Assembly (NCBI GenBank): GCA_029168955.1
Contig: JAPDOI010000873.1
Span: 186,001-250,000, forward strand
Origin: Aplectana chamaeleonis
Taxonomy: Eukaryota; Nematoda; Chromadorea; Rhabditida; Cosmocercidae
Direction of reading: 5' to 3'
DNA length: 64,000 nt
This document shows positions 10,301-23,500 of this stretch, one piece after another. Below the pieces are notes generated by a model that saw only the letters and a program-made list of their open reading frames with translations, had not been told where the DNA came from and searched no databases. Positions within the stretch are counted from its first letter, which is position 1, and every line of letters starts with the position of its first letter. The translations under genes were made by a program, and so were the position numbers.

Positions 10301-11830
10301 TCCTGCCGAGTGGTCTAAGGCGCTGCGTTCAGGTCGCAGTCCTCTTCGGAGGGCGCAGGTTCGAGTCCTGAGGATGACCAAAGCTTTGCATTCACGAAAA
10401 GTATCAGTTTTTGCTCACGACTAGAAGCCAACTGCAATGTCTTTATAAAAGAAAACTGTGCACGAAATATCGCAATGCATAGCATGTGGACCTCACAATG
10501 CATGACACGCGAACCTCCCATATCATGCTGTGAGTAGCGGCGAGCACTCATGTCATTCTGGCCGAGTGGTCTGAGGCGCTGCGTTCAGGTCGCAGTCCTC
10601 TTCGGAGGGCGCAGGTTCGAATTCTGCGGATGACAAACTTTTGCATTCACGAAAAGTATCAGTTTTGCTTAAGACTAGAAGCCAACTGCAATGTCTTTAT
10701 AAAAGAAAACTGTGCACGAAATATTGCAATGCATAGCATGTGGACCTCACAATGCATGACACGCGAACCTCCCATATCATGCTGTGAGTAGCGGCGAGCA
10801 CTCATGTCATTCTGGCCGAGTGGTCTAAGGCGCTGCGTTCAGGTCGCAGTCCTCTTCGGAGGGCGCAGGTTCGAATCCTGCGGATGACAAAAGCTTTTGC
10901 ATTCACGAAAAGTATCAGTTTTTGCTTAAGACTAGAAGCCAACTGCAATGTCTTTATAAAAGGAAACTGTTCACGAAATATTGCAATGCAGAGCATGTGG
11001 ACCTCACAATGCATGACACGCGAACCTCCCATATCATGCTGTGAGTAGCGGCGAGCACTCATGTCATTCTGGCCGAGTGGTCTAAGGCGCTGCGTTCAGG
11101 TCGCAGTCCTCTTCGGAGGGCGCAGGTTCGAGTCCTGAGGATGACCAAAGCTTTGCATTCACGAAAAGTATCAGTTTTTGCTCACGACTAGAAGCCAACT
11201 GCAATGTCTTTATAAAAGAAAACTGTGCACGAAATATCGCAATGCATAGCATGTGGACCTCACAATGCATGACACGCGAACCTCCCATATCATGCTGTGA
11301 GTAGCGGCGAGCACTCATGTCATTCCTGCCGAGTGGTCTAAGGCGCTGCGTTCAGGTCGCAGTCCTCTTCGGAGGGCGCAGGTTCGAGTCCTGAGGATGA
11401 CCAAAGCTTTGCATTCACGAAAAGTATCAGTTTTTGCTCACGACTAGAAGCCAACTGCAATGTCTTTATAAAAGAAAACTGTGCACGAAATATCGCAATG
11501 CATAGCATGTGGACCTCACAATGCATGACACGCGAACCTCCCATATCATGCTGTGAGTAGCGGCGAGCACTCATGTCATTCTGGCCGAGTGGTCTAAGGC
11601 GCTGCGTTCAGGTCGCAGTCCTCTTCGGAGGGCGCAGGTTCGAATCCTGCGGATGACAAACCTTTTGCATTCACACAAATTATCCATTTTTGCTTACGAC
11701 TAGAAGCCAACTGCAATGTCTTTATAAAAGAAAACTGTGCACGAAATATCGCAATGCATAGCATGTGGACCTCACAATGCATGACACGCGAACCTCCCAT
11801 ATGATGCTGTGAGTAGCGGCGAGCACTCAT

Positions 11831-11914
11831 GTCATTCTGGCCGAGTGGTCAAAGGCGCTGCGTTCAGGTCGCAGTCCTCTTCGGAGGGCGCAGGTTCGAG
11901 TCCTGCGGATGACC
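11831..11914 (+). tRNA. tRNA-Leu(CAG), A/B recombinant with C73
   Basis: The T loop has G59 and the end is C73 with the B trailer, but position 65 is C, so the T stem is fully paired. It separates two of the B-class changes and looks like an exchange product between A and B. The D loop reads GTCAAAGG, as at 15929. Confidence 0.75.
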
Positions 11915-13111
11915 AAAGCTTTGCATTCATGAAAAGTATCAGTTTTGCTCACGACTAGAAGCCAACTGCAATGTCTTTATAAAAGAAAACTGTGCACGAA
12001 ATATCGCAATGCATAGCATGTGGACCTCACAATGCATGACACGCGAACCTCCCATATCATGCTGTGAGTAGCGGCGAGCACTCATGTCATTCTGGCCGAG
12101 TGGTCTAAGGCGCTGCGTTCAGGTCGCAGTCCTCTTCGGAGGGCGCAGGTTCGAATCCTGAGGATGACAAAAGCTTTTGCATTCACGAAAAGTATCAGTT
12201 TTTGCTTACGACTAGAAGCCAACTGCAATGTCTTTATAAAAGAAAACTGTGCACGAAATATCGCAATGCATAGCATGTGGACCTCACAATGCATGACACG
12301 CGAACCTCCCATATCATGCTGTGAGTAGCGGCGAGCACTCATGTCATTCCTGCCGAGTGGTCTAAGGCGCTGCGTTCAGGTCGCAGTCCTCTTCGGAGGG
12401 CGCAGGTTCGAGTCCTGAGGATGACCAAAGCTTTGCATTCACGAAAAGTATCAGTTTTTGCTCACGACTAGAAGCCAACTGCAATGTCTTTATAAAAGAA
12501 AACTGTGCACGAAATATCGCAATGCATAGCATGTGGACCTCACAATGCATGACACGCGAACCTCCCATATCATGCTGTGAGTAGCGGCGAGCACTCATGT
12601 CATTCCTGCCGAGTGGTCTAAGGCGCTGCGTTCAGGTCGCAGTCCTCTTCGGAGGGCGCAGGTTCGAATCCTGCGGATGACAAAAGCTTTTGCATTCGCG
12701 AAAAGTATCAGTTTTTGCTTACGACTAGAAGCCAACTGCAATGTCTTTATAAAAGAAAACTGTGCACGAAATATCGCAATGCATAGCATGTGGACCTCAC
12801 AATGCATGACACGCGAACCTCCCATATCATGCTGTGAGTAGCGGCGAGCACTCATGTCATTCCGGCCGAGTGGTCTAAGGCGCTGCGTTCAGGTCGCAGT
12901 CCTCTTCGGAGGGCGCAGGTTCGAGTCCTGAGGATGACCAAAGCTTTGCATTCACGAAAAGTATCAGTTTTTGCTCACGACTAGAAGCCAACTGCAATGT
13001 CTTTATAAAAGAAAACTGTGCACGAAATATCGCTGTGCATAGCATGTGGACCTCACAATGCATGACACGCGAACCTCCCATATCATGCTGTGAGTAGCGG
13101 CGAGCACTCAT

Positions 13112-13195
13112 CTCATTCCTGACGAGTGGTCTAAGGCGCTGCGTTCAGGTCGCAGTCCTCTTCGGAGGGCGCAGGTTCGAGTCCTGAGGATGACC
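13112..13195 (+). pseudogene. tRNA-Leu(CAG) with C1, duplicate of the 3370 copy
   Basis: Carries the same C1, lost T8 and D-stem lesion as the copy at 3370, in the same B-type body. The preceding spacer shares the rare CGCTGTGCATAG word with the spacer before 3370, so the duplicated segment reaches back into the previous unit. Confidence 0.7.
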
Positions 13196-16100
13196 AAAGC
13201 TTTGCATTCACGAAAAGTATCAGCTTTTGCTCACGACTAGAAGCCAACTGCAATGTCTTTATAAAAGAAAACTGTGCACGAAATATCGCAATGCATAGCA
13301 TGTGGACCTCACAATGCATGACACGCGAACCTCCCATATCATGCTGTGAGTAGCGGCGAGCACTCATGTCATTCCTGCCGAGTGGTCTAAGGCGCTGCGT
13401 TCAGGTCGCAGTCCTCTTCGGAGGGCGCAGGTTCGAGTCCTGAGGATGACCAAAGCTTTGCATTCACGAAAAGTATCAGTTTTGCTTAAGACTAGAAGCC
13501 AACTGCAATGTCTTTATAAAAGAAAACTGTGCACGAAATATCGCAATGCATAGCATGTGGACCTCACAATGCATGACACGCGAACCTCCCATATCATGCT
13601 GTGAGTAGCGGCGAGCACTCAGGTCATTCTGGCCGAGTGGTCTAAGGCGCTGCGTTCAGGTCGCAGTCCTCTTCGGAGGGCGCAGGTTCGAGTCCTGAGG
13701 ATGACCAAAGCTTTGCATTCACGAAAAGTATCAGTTTTTGCTCACGACTAGAAGCCAACTGCAATGTCTTTATAAAAGAAAACTGTGCACGAAATATCGC
13801 AATGCATAGCATGTGGACCTCACAATGCATGACACGCGAACCTCCCATATCATGCTGTGAGTAGCGGCGAGCACTCATGTCATTCCTGCCGAGTGGTCTA
13901 AGGCGCTGCGTTCAGGTCGCAGTCCTCTTCGGAGGGCGCAGGTTCGAGTCCTGAGGATGACCAAAGCTTTGCATTCACGAAAAGTATCAGTTTTTGCTCA
14001 CGACTAGAAGCCAACTGCAATGTCTTTATAAAAGAAAACTGTGCACGAAATATCGCAATGCATAGCATGTGGACCTCACAATGCATGACACGCGAACCTC
14101 CCATATCATGCTGTGAGTAGCGGCGAGCACTCATGTCATTCTGGCCGAGTGGTCTAAGGCGCTGCGTTCAGGTCGCAGTCCTCTTCGGAGGGCGCAGGTT
14201 CGAATCCTGCGGATGACAAAAGCTTTTGCATTCACGAAAAGTATCAGTTTTTGCTTACGACTAGAAGCCAACTGCAATGTCTTTATAAAAAAAACTGTGC
14301 ACGAAATATCGCAATGCATAGCATGTGGACCTCACAATGCATGACACGCGAACCTCCCATATCATGCTGTGAGTAGCGGCGAGCACTCATGTCATTCTGG
14401 CCGAGTGGTCTAAGGCGCTGCGTTCAGGTCGCAGTCCTCTTCGGAGGGCGCAGGTTCGAATCCTGCGGATGACAAAAGCTTTTGCATTCGCGAAAAGTAT
14501 CAGCTTTTGCTTACGTCTAGAAGCCAACTGCAATGTCTTTATAAAAGAAAACTGTGCACGAAATATCGCAATGCATAGCATGTGGACCTCACAATGCATG
14601 ACACGCGAACCTCCCATATCATGCTGTGAGTAGCGGCGAGCACTCATGTCATTCTGGCCGAGTGGTCTAAGGCGCTGCGTTCAGGTCGCAGTCCTCTTCG
14701 GAGGGCGCAGGTTCGAATCCTGCGGATGACAAAAGCTTTTGCATTCACGAAAAGTATCAGTTTTTGCTTAAGACTAGAAGCCAACTGCAATGTCTTTATA
14801 AAAGAAAACTGTGCACGAAATATCGCAATGCATAGCATGTGGACCTCACAATGCATGACACGCGAACCTCCCATATCATGCTGTGAGTAGCGGCGAGCAC
14901 TCATGTCATTCTGGCCGAGTGGTCTAAGGCGCTGCGTTCAGGTCGCAGTCCTCTTCGGAGGGCGCAGGTTCGAATCCTGCGGATGACAAACCTTTTGCAT
15001 TCACGAAAAGTATCAGTTTTTGCTCACGACTAGAAGCCAACTGCAATGTCTTTATAAAAAAAACTGTGCACGAAATATCGCAATGCATAGCATGTGGACC
15101 TCACAATGCATGACACGCGAACCTCCCATATCATGCTGTGAGTAGCGGCGAGCACTCATGTCATTACGGCCGAGTGGTCTAAGGCGCTGCGTTCAGGTCG
15201 CAGTCCTCTTCGGAGGGCGCAGGTTCGAGTCCTGAGGATGACCAAAGCTTTGCATTCACGAAAAGTATCAGTTTTTGCTCACGACTAGAAGCCAACTGCA
15301 ATGTCTTTATAAAAGAAAACTGTGCACGAAATATCGCAATGCATAGCATGTGGACCTCACAATGCATGACACGCGAACCTCCCATATCATGCTGTGAGTA
15401 GCGGCGAGCACTCATGTCATTCCTGCCGAGTGGTCTAAGGCGCTGCGTTCAGGTCGCAGTCCTCTTCGGAGGGCGCAGGTTCGAGTCCTGAGGATGACCA
15501 AAGCTTTGCATTCACGAAAAGTATCAGTTTTTGCTCACGACTAGAAGCCAACTGCAATGTCTTTATAAAAGAAAACTGTGCACGAAATATCGCAATGCAT
15601 AGCATGTGGACCTCACAATGCATGACACGCGAACCTCCCATATCATGCTGTGAGTAGCGGCGAGCACTCATGTCATTCTGGCCGAGTGGTCTAAGGCGCT
15701 GCGTTCAGGTCGCAGTCCTCTTCGGAGGGCGCAGGTTCGAATCCTGCGGATGACAAAAGCTTTTGCATTCACGAGAAGTATCAGTTTTTGCTTACGACTA
15801 GAAGCCAACTGCAATGTCTTTATAAAAGAAAACTGTGCACGAAATATCGCAATGCATAGCATGTGGACCTCACAATGCATAACACGCGAACCTCCCATAT
15901 CATGCTGTGAGTAGCGACGAGCACTCATGTCATTCTGGCCGAGTGGTCAAAGGCGCTGCGTTCAGGTCGCAGTCCTCTTCGGAGGGCGCAGGTTCGAATC
16001 CTGCGGATGACAAAAGCTTTTGCATTCACGAAAAGTATCAGTTTTGCTTACGACTAGAAGCCAACTGCAATGCTATTATAAAAGAAAACTGTGCACGAAA

Positions 16101-16697
16101 TATCGCAATGCATAGCATGTGGACCTCACAATGCATGACACGCGAACCTCCCATATCATGCTGTGAGTAGCGGCGAGCACTCATGTCATTCTGGCCGAGT
16201 GGTCTAAGGCGCTGCGTTCAGGTCGCAGTCCTCTTCGGAGGGCGCAGGTTCGAATCTTGAGGATGACAAAAGCTTTTGCATTCGCGAAAAGTATCAGTTT
16301 TTGCTTACGACTAGAAGCCAACTGCAATGTCTTTATAAAAGAAAACTGTGCACGAAATATTGCAATGCACAGCATGTGGACCTCACAATGCATGACACGC
16401 GAACCTCCCATATCATGCTGTGAGTAGCGGCGAGCACTCATGTCATTCTGGCCGAGCGGTCTAAGGCGCTGCGTTCAGGTCGCAGTCCTCTTCGGAGGGC
16501 GCAGGTTCGAATCCTGCGGATGACAAAAGCTTTTGCATTCACGAAAAGTATCAGTTTTGCTTACGACTAGAAGCCAACTGCAATGTCTTTATAAAAGAAA
16601 ACTGTGCACGAAATATCGCAATGCATAGCATGTGGACCTCACAATGCATGACACGCGAACCTCCCATATCATGCTGTGAGTAGCGGCGAGCACTCTT

Positions 16698-16781
16698 GTC
16701 AGGATGGCCGAGCGGTCTAAGGCGCTGCGTTCAGGTCGCAGTCCTCTCTGGAGGGCGCAGGTTCGAGGCCTGAGGATGACC
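16698..16781 (+). pseudogene. tRNA-Leu(CAG) copy with ancestral-like 5' half
   Basis: From its first base it reads GTCAGGATGGCCGAGCGG and continues into the same anticodon arm. This is the 5' half I recall for the conserved animal tRNA-Leu(CAG), unlike the GTCATTC of every other unit here. The variable arm also has CTCTGGAGG. Its 3' half is array type (T loop TTCGAGG, A65, GGATGAC, C73), so acceptor pairs 5-7 (GGA against GGA) are all mismatched. It is a chimera of an older tRNA start and an array end, and is not expected to fold properly. Confidence 0.8.
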
Positions 16782-17209
16782 AAAGCTTTGCATTCACGAA
16801 AAGTATCAGTTTTTGCTCACGACTAGAAGCCAACTGCAATGTCTTTATAAAAGAAAACTGTGCACGAAATATCGCAATGCATAGCATGTGGACCTCACAA
16901 TGCATGACACGCGAACCTCCCATATCATGCTGTGAGTAGCGGCGAGCACTCATGTCATTACGGCCGAGTGGTCTAAGGCGCTGCGTTCAGGTCGCAGTCC
17001 TCTTCGGAGGGCGCAGGTTCGAGTCCTGAGGATGACCAAAGCTTTGCATTCACGAAAAGTATCAGTTTTTGCTCACGACTAGAAGCCAACTGCAATGTCT
17101 TTATAAAAGAAAACTGTGCACGAAATATCGCAATGCATAGCATGTGGACCTCACAATGCATGACACGCGAACCTCCCATATGATGCTGTGAGTAGCGACG
17201 CGAACTCAT

Positions 17210-17293
17210 GTCATTCTGGCCGAGTGGTGTAAGGCGCTGCGTTCAGGTCGCAGTCCTCTTCGGAGGGCGCAGGTTCGAATTCTGCGGATGACA
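17210..17293 (+). tRNA. tRNA-Leu(CAG), class F reference copy
   Basis: T62 replaces C62, giving a G-U wobble with G52 in the T stem, so folding is probably kept. The D loop has GTGTAAGG. The leader before it is the unusual GCGACGCGAACTCAT, shared only with the copies at 9270 and 17722. The other F copies are at 10552, 17722 and 25663. Confidence 0.8.
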
Positions 17294-19255
17294 AAAGCTT
17301 TTGCATTCACGAGAAGTATCAGTTTTTGCTTACGACTAGAAGCCAACTGCAATGTCTTTGTAAAAGAAAACTGTGCCGAGATATCGCAATGCATAGCATG
17401 TGGACCTCACAATGCATAACACGCGAACCTCCCATATCATGCTGTGAGTAGCGGCGAGCACTCATGTCATTCTGGCCGAGTGGTCTAAGGCGCTGCGTTC
17501 AGGTCGCAGTCCTCTTCGGAGGGCGCAGGTTCGAATCCTGCGGATGACAAACCTTTTGCAATCACACAAATTATCTATTTTTGCTTACGACTAGAAGCCA
17601 ACTGCAATGTCTTTATAAAAGAAAACTGTGCACGAAATATCGCAATGCATAGCATGTGGACCTCACAATGCATAACACGCGAACCTCCCATATCATGCTG
17701 TGAGTAGCGACGCGAACTCATGTCATTCTGGCCGAGTGGTGTAAGGCGCTGCGTTCAGGTCGCAGTCCTCTTCGGAGGGCGCAGGTTCGAATTCTGCGGA
17801 TGACAAAAGCTTTTGCATTCACGAGAAGTATCAGTTTTTGCTTACGACTAGAAGCCAACTGCAATGTCTTTATAAAAGAAAACTGTGCACGAAATATCGC
17901 AATGCATAGCATGTGGACCTCACAATGCATGACACGCGAACCTCCCATATGATGCTGTGAGTAGCGACGAGCACTCATGTCATTCTGGCCGAGTGGTCTA
18001 AGGCGCTGCGTTCAGGTCGCAGTCCTCTTCGGAGGGCGCAGGTTCGAGTCCTGAGGATGACCAAAGCTTTGCATTCACGAAAAGTATCAGTTTTTGCTCA
18101 CGACTAGAAGCCAACTGCAATGTCTTTATAAAAGAAAACTGTGCACGAAATATCGCAATGCATAGCATGTGGACATCACAATGCATGACACGCGAACCTC
18201 CCATATGATGCTGTGAGTAGCGGCGAGCACTCATGTCATTCTGGCCGAGTGGTCTAAGGCGCTGCGTTCAGGTCGCAGTCCTCTTCGGAGGGCGCAGGTT
18301 CGAATCCTGCGGATGACAAACCTTTTGCAATCACACAAATTATCTATTTTTGCTTACGACTAGAAGCCAACTGCAATGTCTTTATAAAAGAAAACTGTGC
18401 ACGAAATATCGCAATGCATAGCATGTGGACATCACAATGCATGACACGCGAACCTCCCATATGATGCTGCGAGTAGCGGCGAGCACTCATGTCATTCTGG
18501 CCGAGTGGTCTAAGGCGCTGCGTTCAGGTCGCAGTCCTCTTCGGAGGGCGCAGGTTCGAGTCCTGAGGATGACCAAAGCTTTGCATTCACGAAAAGTATC
18601 AGTTTTTGCTCACGACTAGAAGCCAACTGCAATGTCTTTATAAAAGAAAACTGTGCACGAAATATCGCAATGCATAGCATGTGGACCTCACAATGCATGA
18701 CACGCGAACCTCCCATATCATGCTGTGAGTAGCGGCGAGCACTCATGTCATTCTGGCCGAGTGGTCTAAGGCGCTGCGTTCAGGTCGCAGTCCTCTTCGG
18801 AGGGCGCAGGTTCGAATCCTGCGGATGACAAGAGCTTTGCATTCACGAAAAGTATCAGTTTTTGCTTAAGACTAGAAGCCAACTGCAATGTCTTTATAAA
18901 AGAAAACTGTGCACGAAATATCGCAATGCATAGCATGTGGACCTCACAATGCGCGACACGCGAACCTCCCATATCATGCTGTGAGTAGCGGCGAGCACTC
19001 ATGTCATTCTGGCCGAGTGGTCTAAGGCGCTGCGTTCAGGTCGCAGTCCTCTTCGGAGGGCGCAGGTTCGAATCCTGCGGATGACAAAAGCTTTTGCATT
19101 CACGAAAAGTATCAGTTTTTGCTTAAGACTAGAAGCCAACTGCAATGTCTTTATAAAAAAACTGCACGAAATATCGCAATGCATAGCATGTGGACCTCAC
19201 AATGCATGACACGCGAACCTCCCATATCATGCTGTGAGTAGCGGCGAGCGCTCAT

Positions 19256-19339
19256 GTCACTCTGGCCGAGTGGTCTAAGGCGCTGCGTTTAGGTCGCAGT
19301 CCTCTTCGGAGGGCGCAGGTTCGAATCCCGCGGATGACA
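19256..19339 (+). tRNA. tRNA-Leu with anticodon TAG
   Basis: A single C to T change at the first anticodon base makes the loop TTTAGGT (anticodon TAG at 19290-19292). This would read CUA, and CUG by wobble, and is still leucine. Length and arms are otherwise normal and A73 is present. Two mismatches remain: C5 with A68 and C63 with A51. It shares C5 and the TAG anticodon with the broken copy at 6448, so both probably descend from one anticodon-switched unit. Confidence 0.8.
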
Positions 19340-20537
19340 AAAGCTTTTGCATTCGCGAAAAGTATCAGTTTTTGCTTACGTCTAGAAGCCAACTGCAATG
19401 TCTTTATAAAAGAAAACTGTGCACGAAATATCGCAATGCATAGCATGTGGACCTCACAATGCGTGACACGCGAACCTCCCATATCATGCTGTGAGTAGCG
19501 GCGAGCACTCATGTCATTCTGGCCGAGTGGTCTAAGGCGCTGCGTTCAGGTCGCAGTCCTCTTCGGAGGGCGCAGGTTCGAATCCTGCGGATGACAAAAG
19601 CTTTTGCATTCACGAAAAGTATCAGTTTTTGCTTACGACTAGAAGCCAACTGCAATGTCTTTATAAAAGAAAACTGTGCACGAAATATCGCAATGCATAG
19701 CATGTGGACCTCACAATGCATGACACGCGAACCTCCCATATCATGCTGTGAGTAGCGGCGAGCACTCATGTCATTCTGGCCGAGTGGTCTAAGGCGCTGC
19801 GTTCAGGTCGCAGTCCTCTTCGGAGGGCGCAGGTTCGAGTCCTGAGGATGACCAAAGCTTTGCATTCACGAAAAGTATCAGTTTTTGCTCACGACTAGAA
19901 GCCAACTGCAATGTCTTTATAAAAGAAAACTGTGCACGAAATATCGCAATGCATAGCATGTGGACCTCACAATGCATGACACGCGAACCTCCCATATCAT
20001 GCTGTGAGTAGCGGCGAGCACTCATGTCATTTCGGCCGAGTGGTCTAAGGCGCTGCGTTCAGGTCGCAGTCCTCTTCGGAGGGCGCAGGTTCGAATCCTG
20101 CGGATGACAAAAGCTTTTGCATTCACGAAAAGTATCAGTTTTTGCTCACGACTAGAAGCCAACTGCAATGTCTTTATAAAAGAAAACTGTGCACGAAATA
20201 TCGCAATGCATAGCATGTGGACCTCACAATGCATGACACGCGAACCTCCCATATCATGCTGTGAGTAGCGGCGAGCACTCAGGTCATTCTGGCCGAGTGG
20301 TCTAAGGCGCTGCGTTCAGGTCGCAGTCCTCTTCGGAGGGCGCAGGTTCGAGTCCTGAGGATGACCAAAGCTTTGCATTCACGAAAAGTATCAGTTTTGC
20401 TTAAGACTAGAAGCCAACTGCAATGTCTTTATAAAAGAAAACTGTGCACGAAATATCGCAATGCATAGCATGTGGACCTCACAATGCATGACACGCGAAC
20501 CTCCCATATCATGCTGTGAGTAGCGGCGAGCACTCAT

Positions 20538-23500
20538 GTCATTTCGGCCGAGTGGTCTAAGGCGCTGCGTTCAGGTCGCAGTCCTCTTCGGAGGGCGCAG
20601 GTTCGAATCCTGCGGATGACAAGAGCTTTTGCATTCACGAAAAGTATCAGTTTTTGCTCACGACTAGAAGCCAACTGCAATGTCTTTATAAAAGAAAACT
20701 GTGCACGAAATATCGCAATGCATAGCATGTGGACCTCACAATGCATGACACGCGAACCTCCCATATCATGCTGTGAGTAGCGGCGAGCACTCATGTCATT
20801 CCTGCCGAGTGGTCTAAGGCGCTGCGTTCAGGTCGCAGTCCTCTTCGGAGGGCGCAGGTTCGAGTCCTGAGGATGACCAAAGCTTTGCATTCACGAAAAG
20901 TATCAGTTTTTGCTCACGACTAGAAGCCAACTGCAATGTCTTTATAAAAGAAAACTGTGCACGAAATATCGCAATGCATAGCATGTGGACCTCACAATGC
21001 ATGACACGCGAACCTCCCATATCATGCTGTGAGTAGCGGCGAGCACTCATGTCATTCCTGCCGAGTGGTCTAAGGCGCTGCGTTCAGGTCGCAGTCCTCT
21101 TCGGAGGGCGCAGGTTCGAGTCCTGAGGATGACCAAAGCTTTGCATTCACGAAAAGTATCAGTTTTTGCTCACGACTAGAAGCCAACTGCAATGTCTTTA
21201 TAAAAGAAAACTGTGCACGAAATATCGCAATGCATAGCATGTGGACCTCACAATGCATGACACGCGAACCTCCCATATCATGCTGTGAGTAGCGGCGAGC
21301 ACTCAGGTCATTCTGGCCGAGTGGTCTAAGGCGCTGCGTTCAGGTCGCAGTCCTCTTCGGAGGGCGCAGGTTCGAATCCTGCGGATGACAAAAGCTTTTG
21401 CATTCACGAAAAGTATCAGTTTTTGCTCACGACTAGAAGCCAACTGCAATGTCTTTATAAAAGAAAACTGTGCACGAAATATCGCAATGCATAGCATGTG
21501 GACCTCACAATGCATGACACGCGAACCTCCCATATCATGCTGTGAGTAGCGGCGAGCACTCATGTCATTCCGGCCGAGTGGTCTAAGGCGCTGCGTTCAG
21601 GTCGCAGTCCTCTTCGGAGGGCGCAGGTTCGAGTCCTGAGGATGACCAAAGCTTTGCATTCACGAAAAGTATCAGTTTTTGCTCACGACTAGAAGCCAAC
21701 TGCAATGTCTTTATAAAAGAAAACTGTGCACGAAATATCGCAATGCATAGCATGTGGACCTCACAATGCATGACACGCGAACCTCCCATATCATGCTGTG
21801 AGTAGCGGCGAGCACTCCTGTCACTCTGGCCGAGTGGTCTAAGGCGCTGCGTTCAGGTCGCAGTCCTCTTCGGAGGGCGCAGGTCCGAATCCTGCGGATG
21901 ACAAAAGCTTTTGCATTCACGAAAAGTATCAGTTTTTGCTCACGACTAGAAGCCAACTGCAATGTCTTTATAAAAGAAAACTGTGCACGAAATATCGCAA
22001 TGCATAGCATGTGGACCTCACAATGCATGACACGCGAACCTCCCATATCATGCTGTGAGTAGCGGCGAGCACTCATGTCATTCCTGCCGAGTGGTCTAAG
22101 GCGCTGCGTTCAGGTCGCAGTCCTCTTCGGAGGGCGCAGGTTCGAGTCCTGAGGATGACCAAAGCTTTGCATTCACGAAAAGTATCAGTTTTTGCTCACG
22201 ACTAGAAGCCAACTGCAATGTCTTTATAAAAGAAAACTGTGCACGAAATATCGCAATGCATAGCATGTGGACCTCACAATGCATGACACGCGAACCTCCC
22301 ATATCATGCTGTGAGTAGCGGCGAGCACTCATGTCATTACGGCCGAGTGGTCTAAGGCGCTGCGTTCAGGTCGCAGTCCTCTTCGGAGGGCGCAGGTTCG
22401 AGTCCTGAGGATGACCAAAGCTTTGCATTCACGAAAAGTATCAGTTTTTGCTCACGACTAGAAGCCAACTGCAATGTCTTTATAAAAGAAAACTGTGCAC
22501 GAAATATCGCAATGCATAGCATGTGGACCTCACAATGCATGACACGCGAACCTCCCATATCATGCTGTGAGTAGCGGCGAGCACTCATGTCATTCCGGCC
22601 GAGTGGTCTAAGGCGCTGCGTTCAGGTCGCAGTCCTCTTCGGAGGGCGCAGGTTCGAATCCTGCGGATGACAAAAGCTTTTGCATTCACGAAAAGTATCA
22701 GTTTTTGCTCACGACTAGAAGCCAACTGCAATGTCTTTATAAAAGAAAACTGTGCACGAAATATCGCAATGCATAGCATGTGGACCTCACAATGCATGAC
22801 ACGCGAACCTCCCATATCATGCTGTGAGTAGCGGCGAGCACTCATGTCATTCTGGCCGAGTGGTCTAAGGCGCTGCGTTCAGGTCGCAGTCCTCTTCGGA
22901 GGGCGCAGGTTCGAGTCCTGAGGATGACCAAAGCTTTGCATTCACGAAAAGTATCAGTTTTGCTTAAGACTAGAAGCCAACTGCAATGTCTTTATAAAAG
23001 AAAACTGTGCACGAAATATCGCAATGCATAGCATGTGGACCTCACAATGCATGACACGCGAACCTCCCATATCATGCTGTGAGTAGCGGCGAGCACTCAT
23101 GTCATTCTGGCCGAGTGGTCTAAGGCGCTGCGTTCAGGTCGCAGTCCTCTTCGGAGGGCGCAGGTTCGAATCTTGAGGATGACCAAAGCTTTTGCATTCA
23201 CGAAAAGTATCAGTTTTGCTTACGACCAGAAGCCAACTGCAATGTCTTTATAAACAAAACTGTGCACGAAATATCGCAATGCAGAGCATGTGGACCTCAC
23301 AATGCATGACACGCGAACCTCCCATATCATGCTGTGAGTAGCGGCGAGCACTCATGTCATTCTGGCCGAGTGGTCTAAGGCGCTGCGTTCAGGTCGCAGT
23401 CCTCTTCGGAGGGCGCAGGTTCGAATCCTGCGGATGACAAAAGCTTTTGCATTCGCGAAAAGTATCAGTTTTTGCTTACGACTAGAAGCCAACTGCAATG

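Larger units (their letters stand above)
10296..15243 (+). tRNA. tRNA-Leu(CAG) copies 41-60
   Basis: Starts and classes: 10296 B8, 10552 F, 10806 A, 11063 B, 11319 B8, 11575 C, 11831 with C73 but an intact T stem, 12086 D, 12343 B8, 12599 A8, 12856 B8, 13112 B1, 13368 B8, 13623 B, 13879 B8, 14135 A, 14391 A, 14648 A, 14905 C, 15160 B8. Class B dominates here, with only four fully paired A copies. The trio at 14905-15416 (C, then two B8) resembles 7735-8248 with the last two in swapped order. Confidence 0.9.
15416..20366 (+). tRNA. tRNA-Leu(CAG) copies 61-80
   Basis: Starts and classes: 15416 B8, 15672 A, 15929 A, 16185 D with T62, 16442 A, 16698 ancestral-like chimera, 16954 B8, 17210 F, 17466 C, 17722 F, 17979 B, 18235 C, 18491 B, 18747 A, 19003 A, 19256 anticodon TAG, 19513 A, 19770 B, 20026 A8, 20283 B. 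This is the most diverse stretch of the window, holding both the old-looking copy and the changed-anticodon copy. Several spacers here read CATATGAT where most read CATATCAT. Confidence 0.9.
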
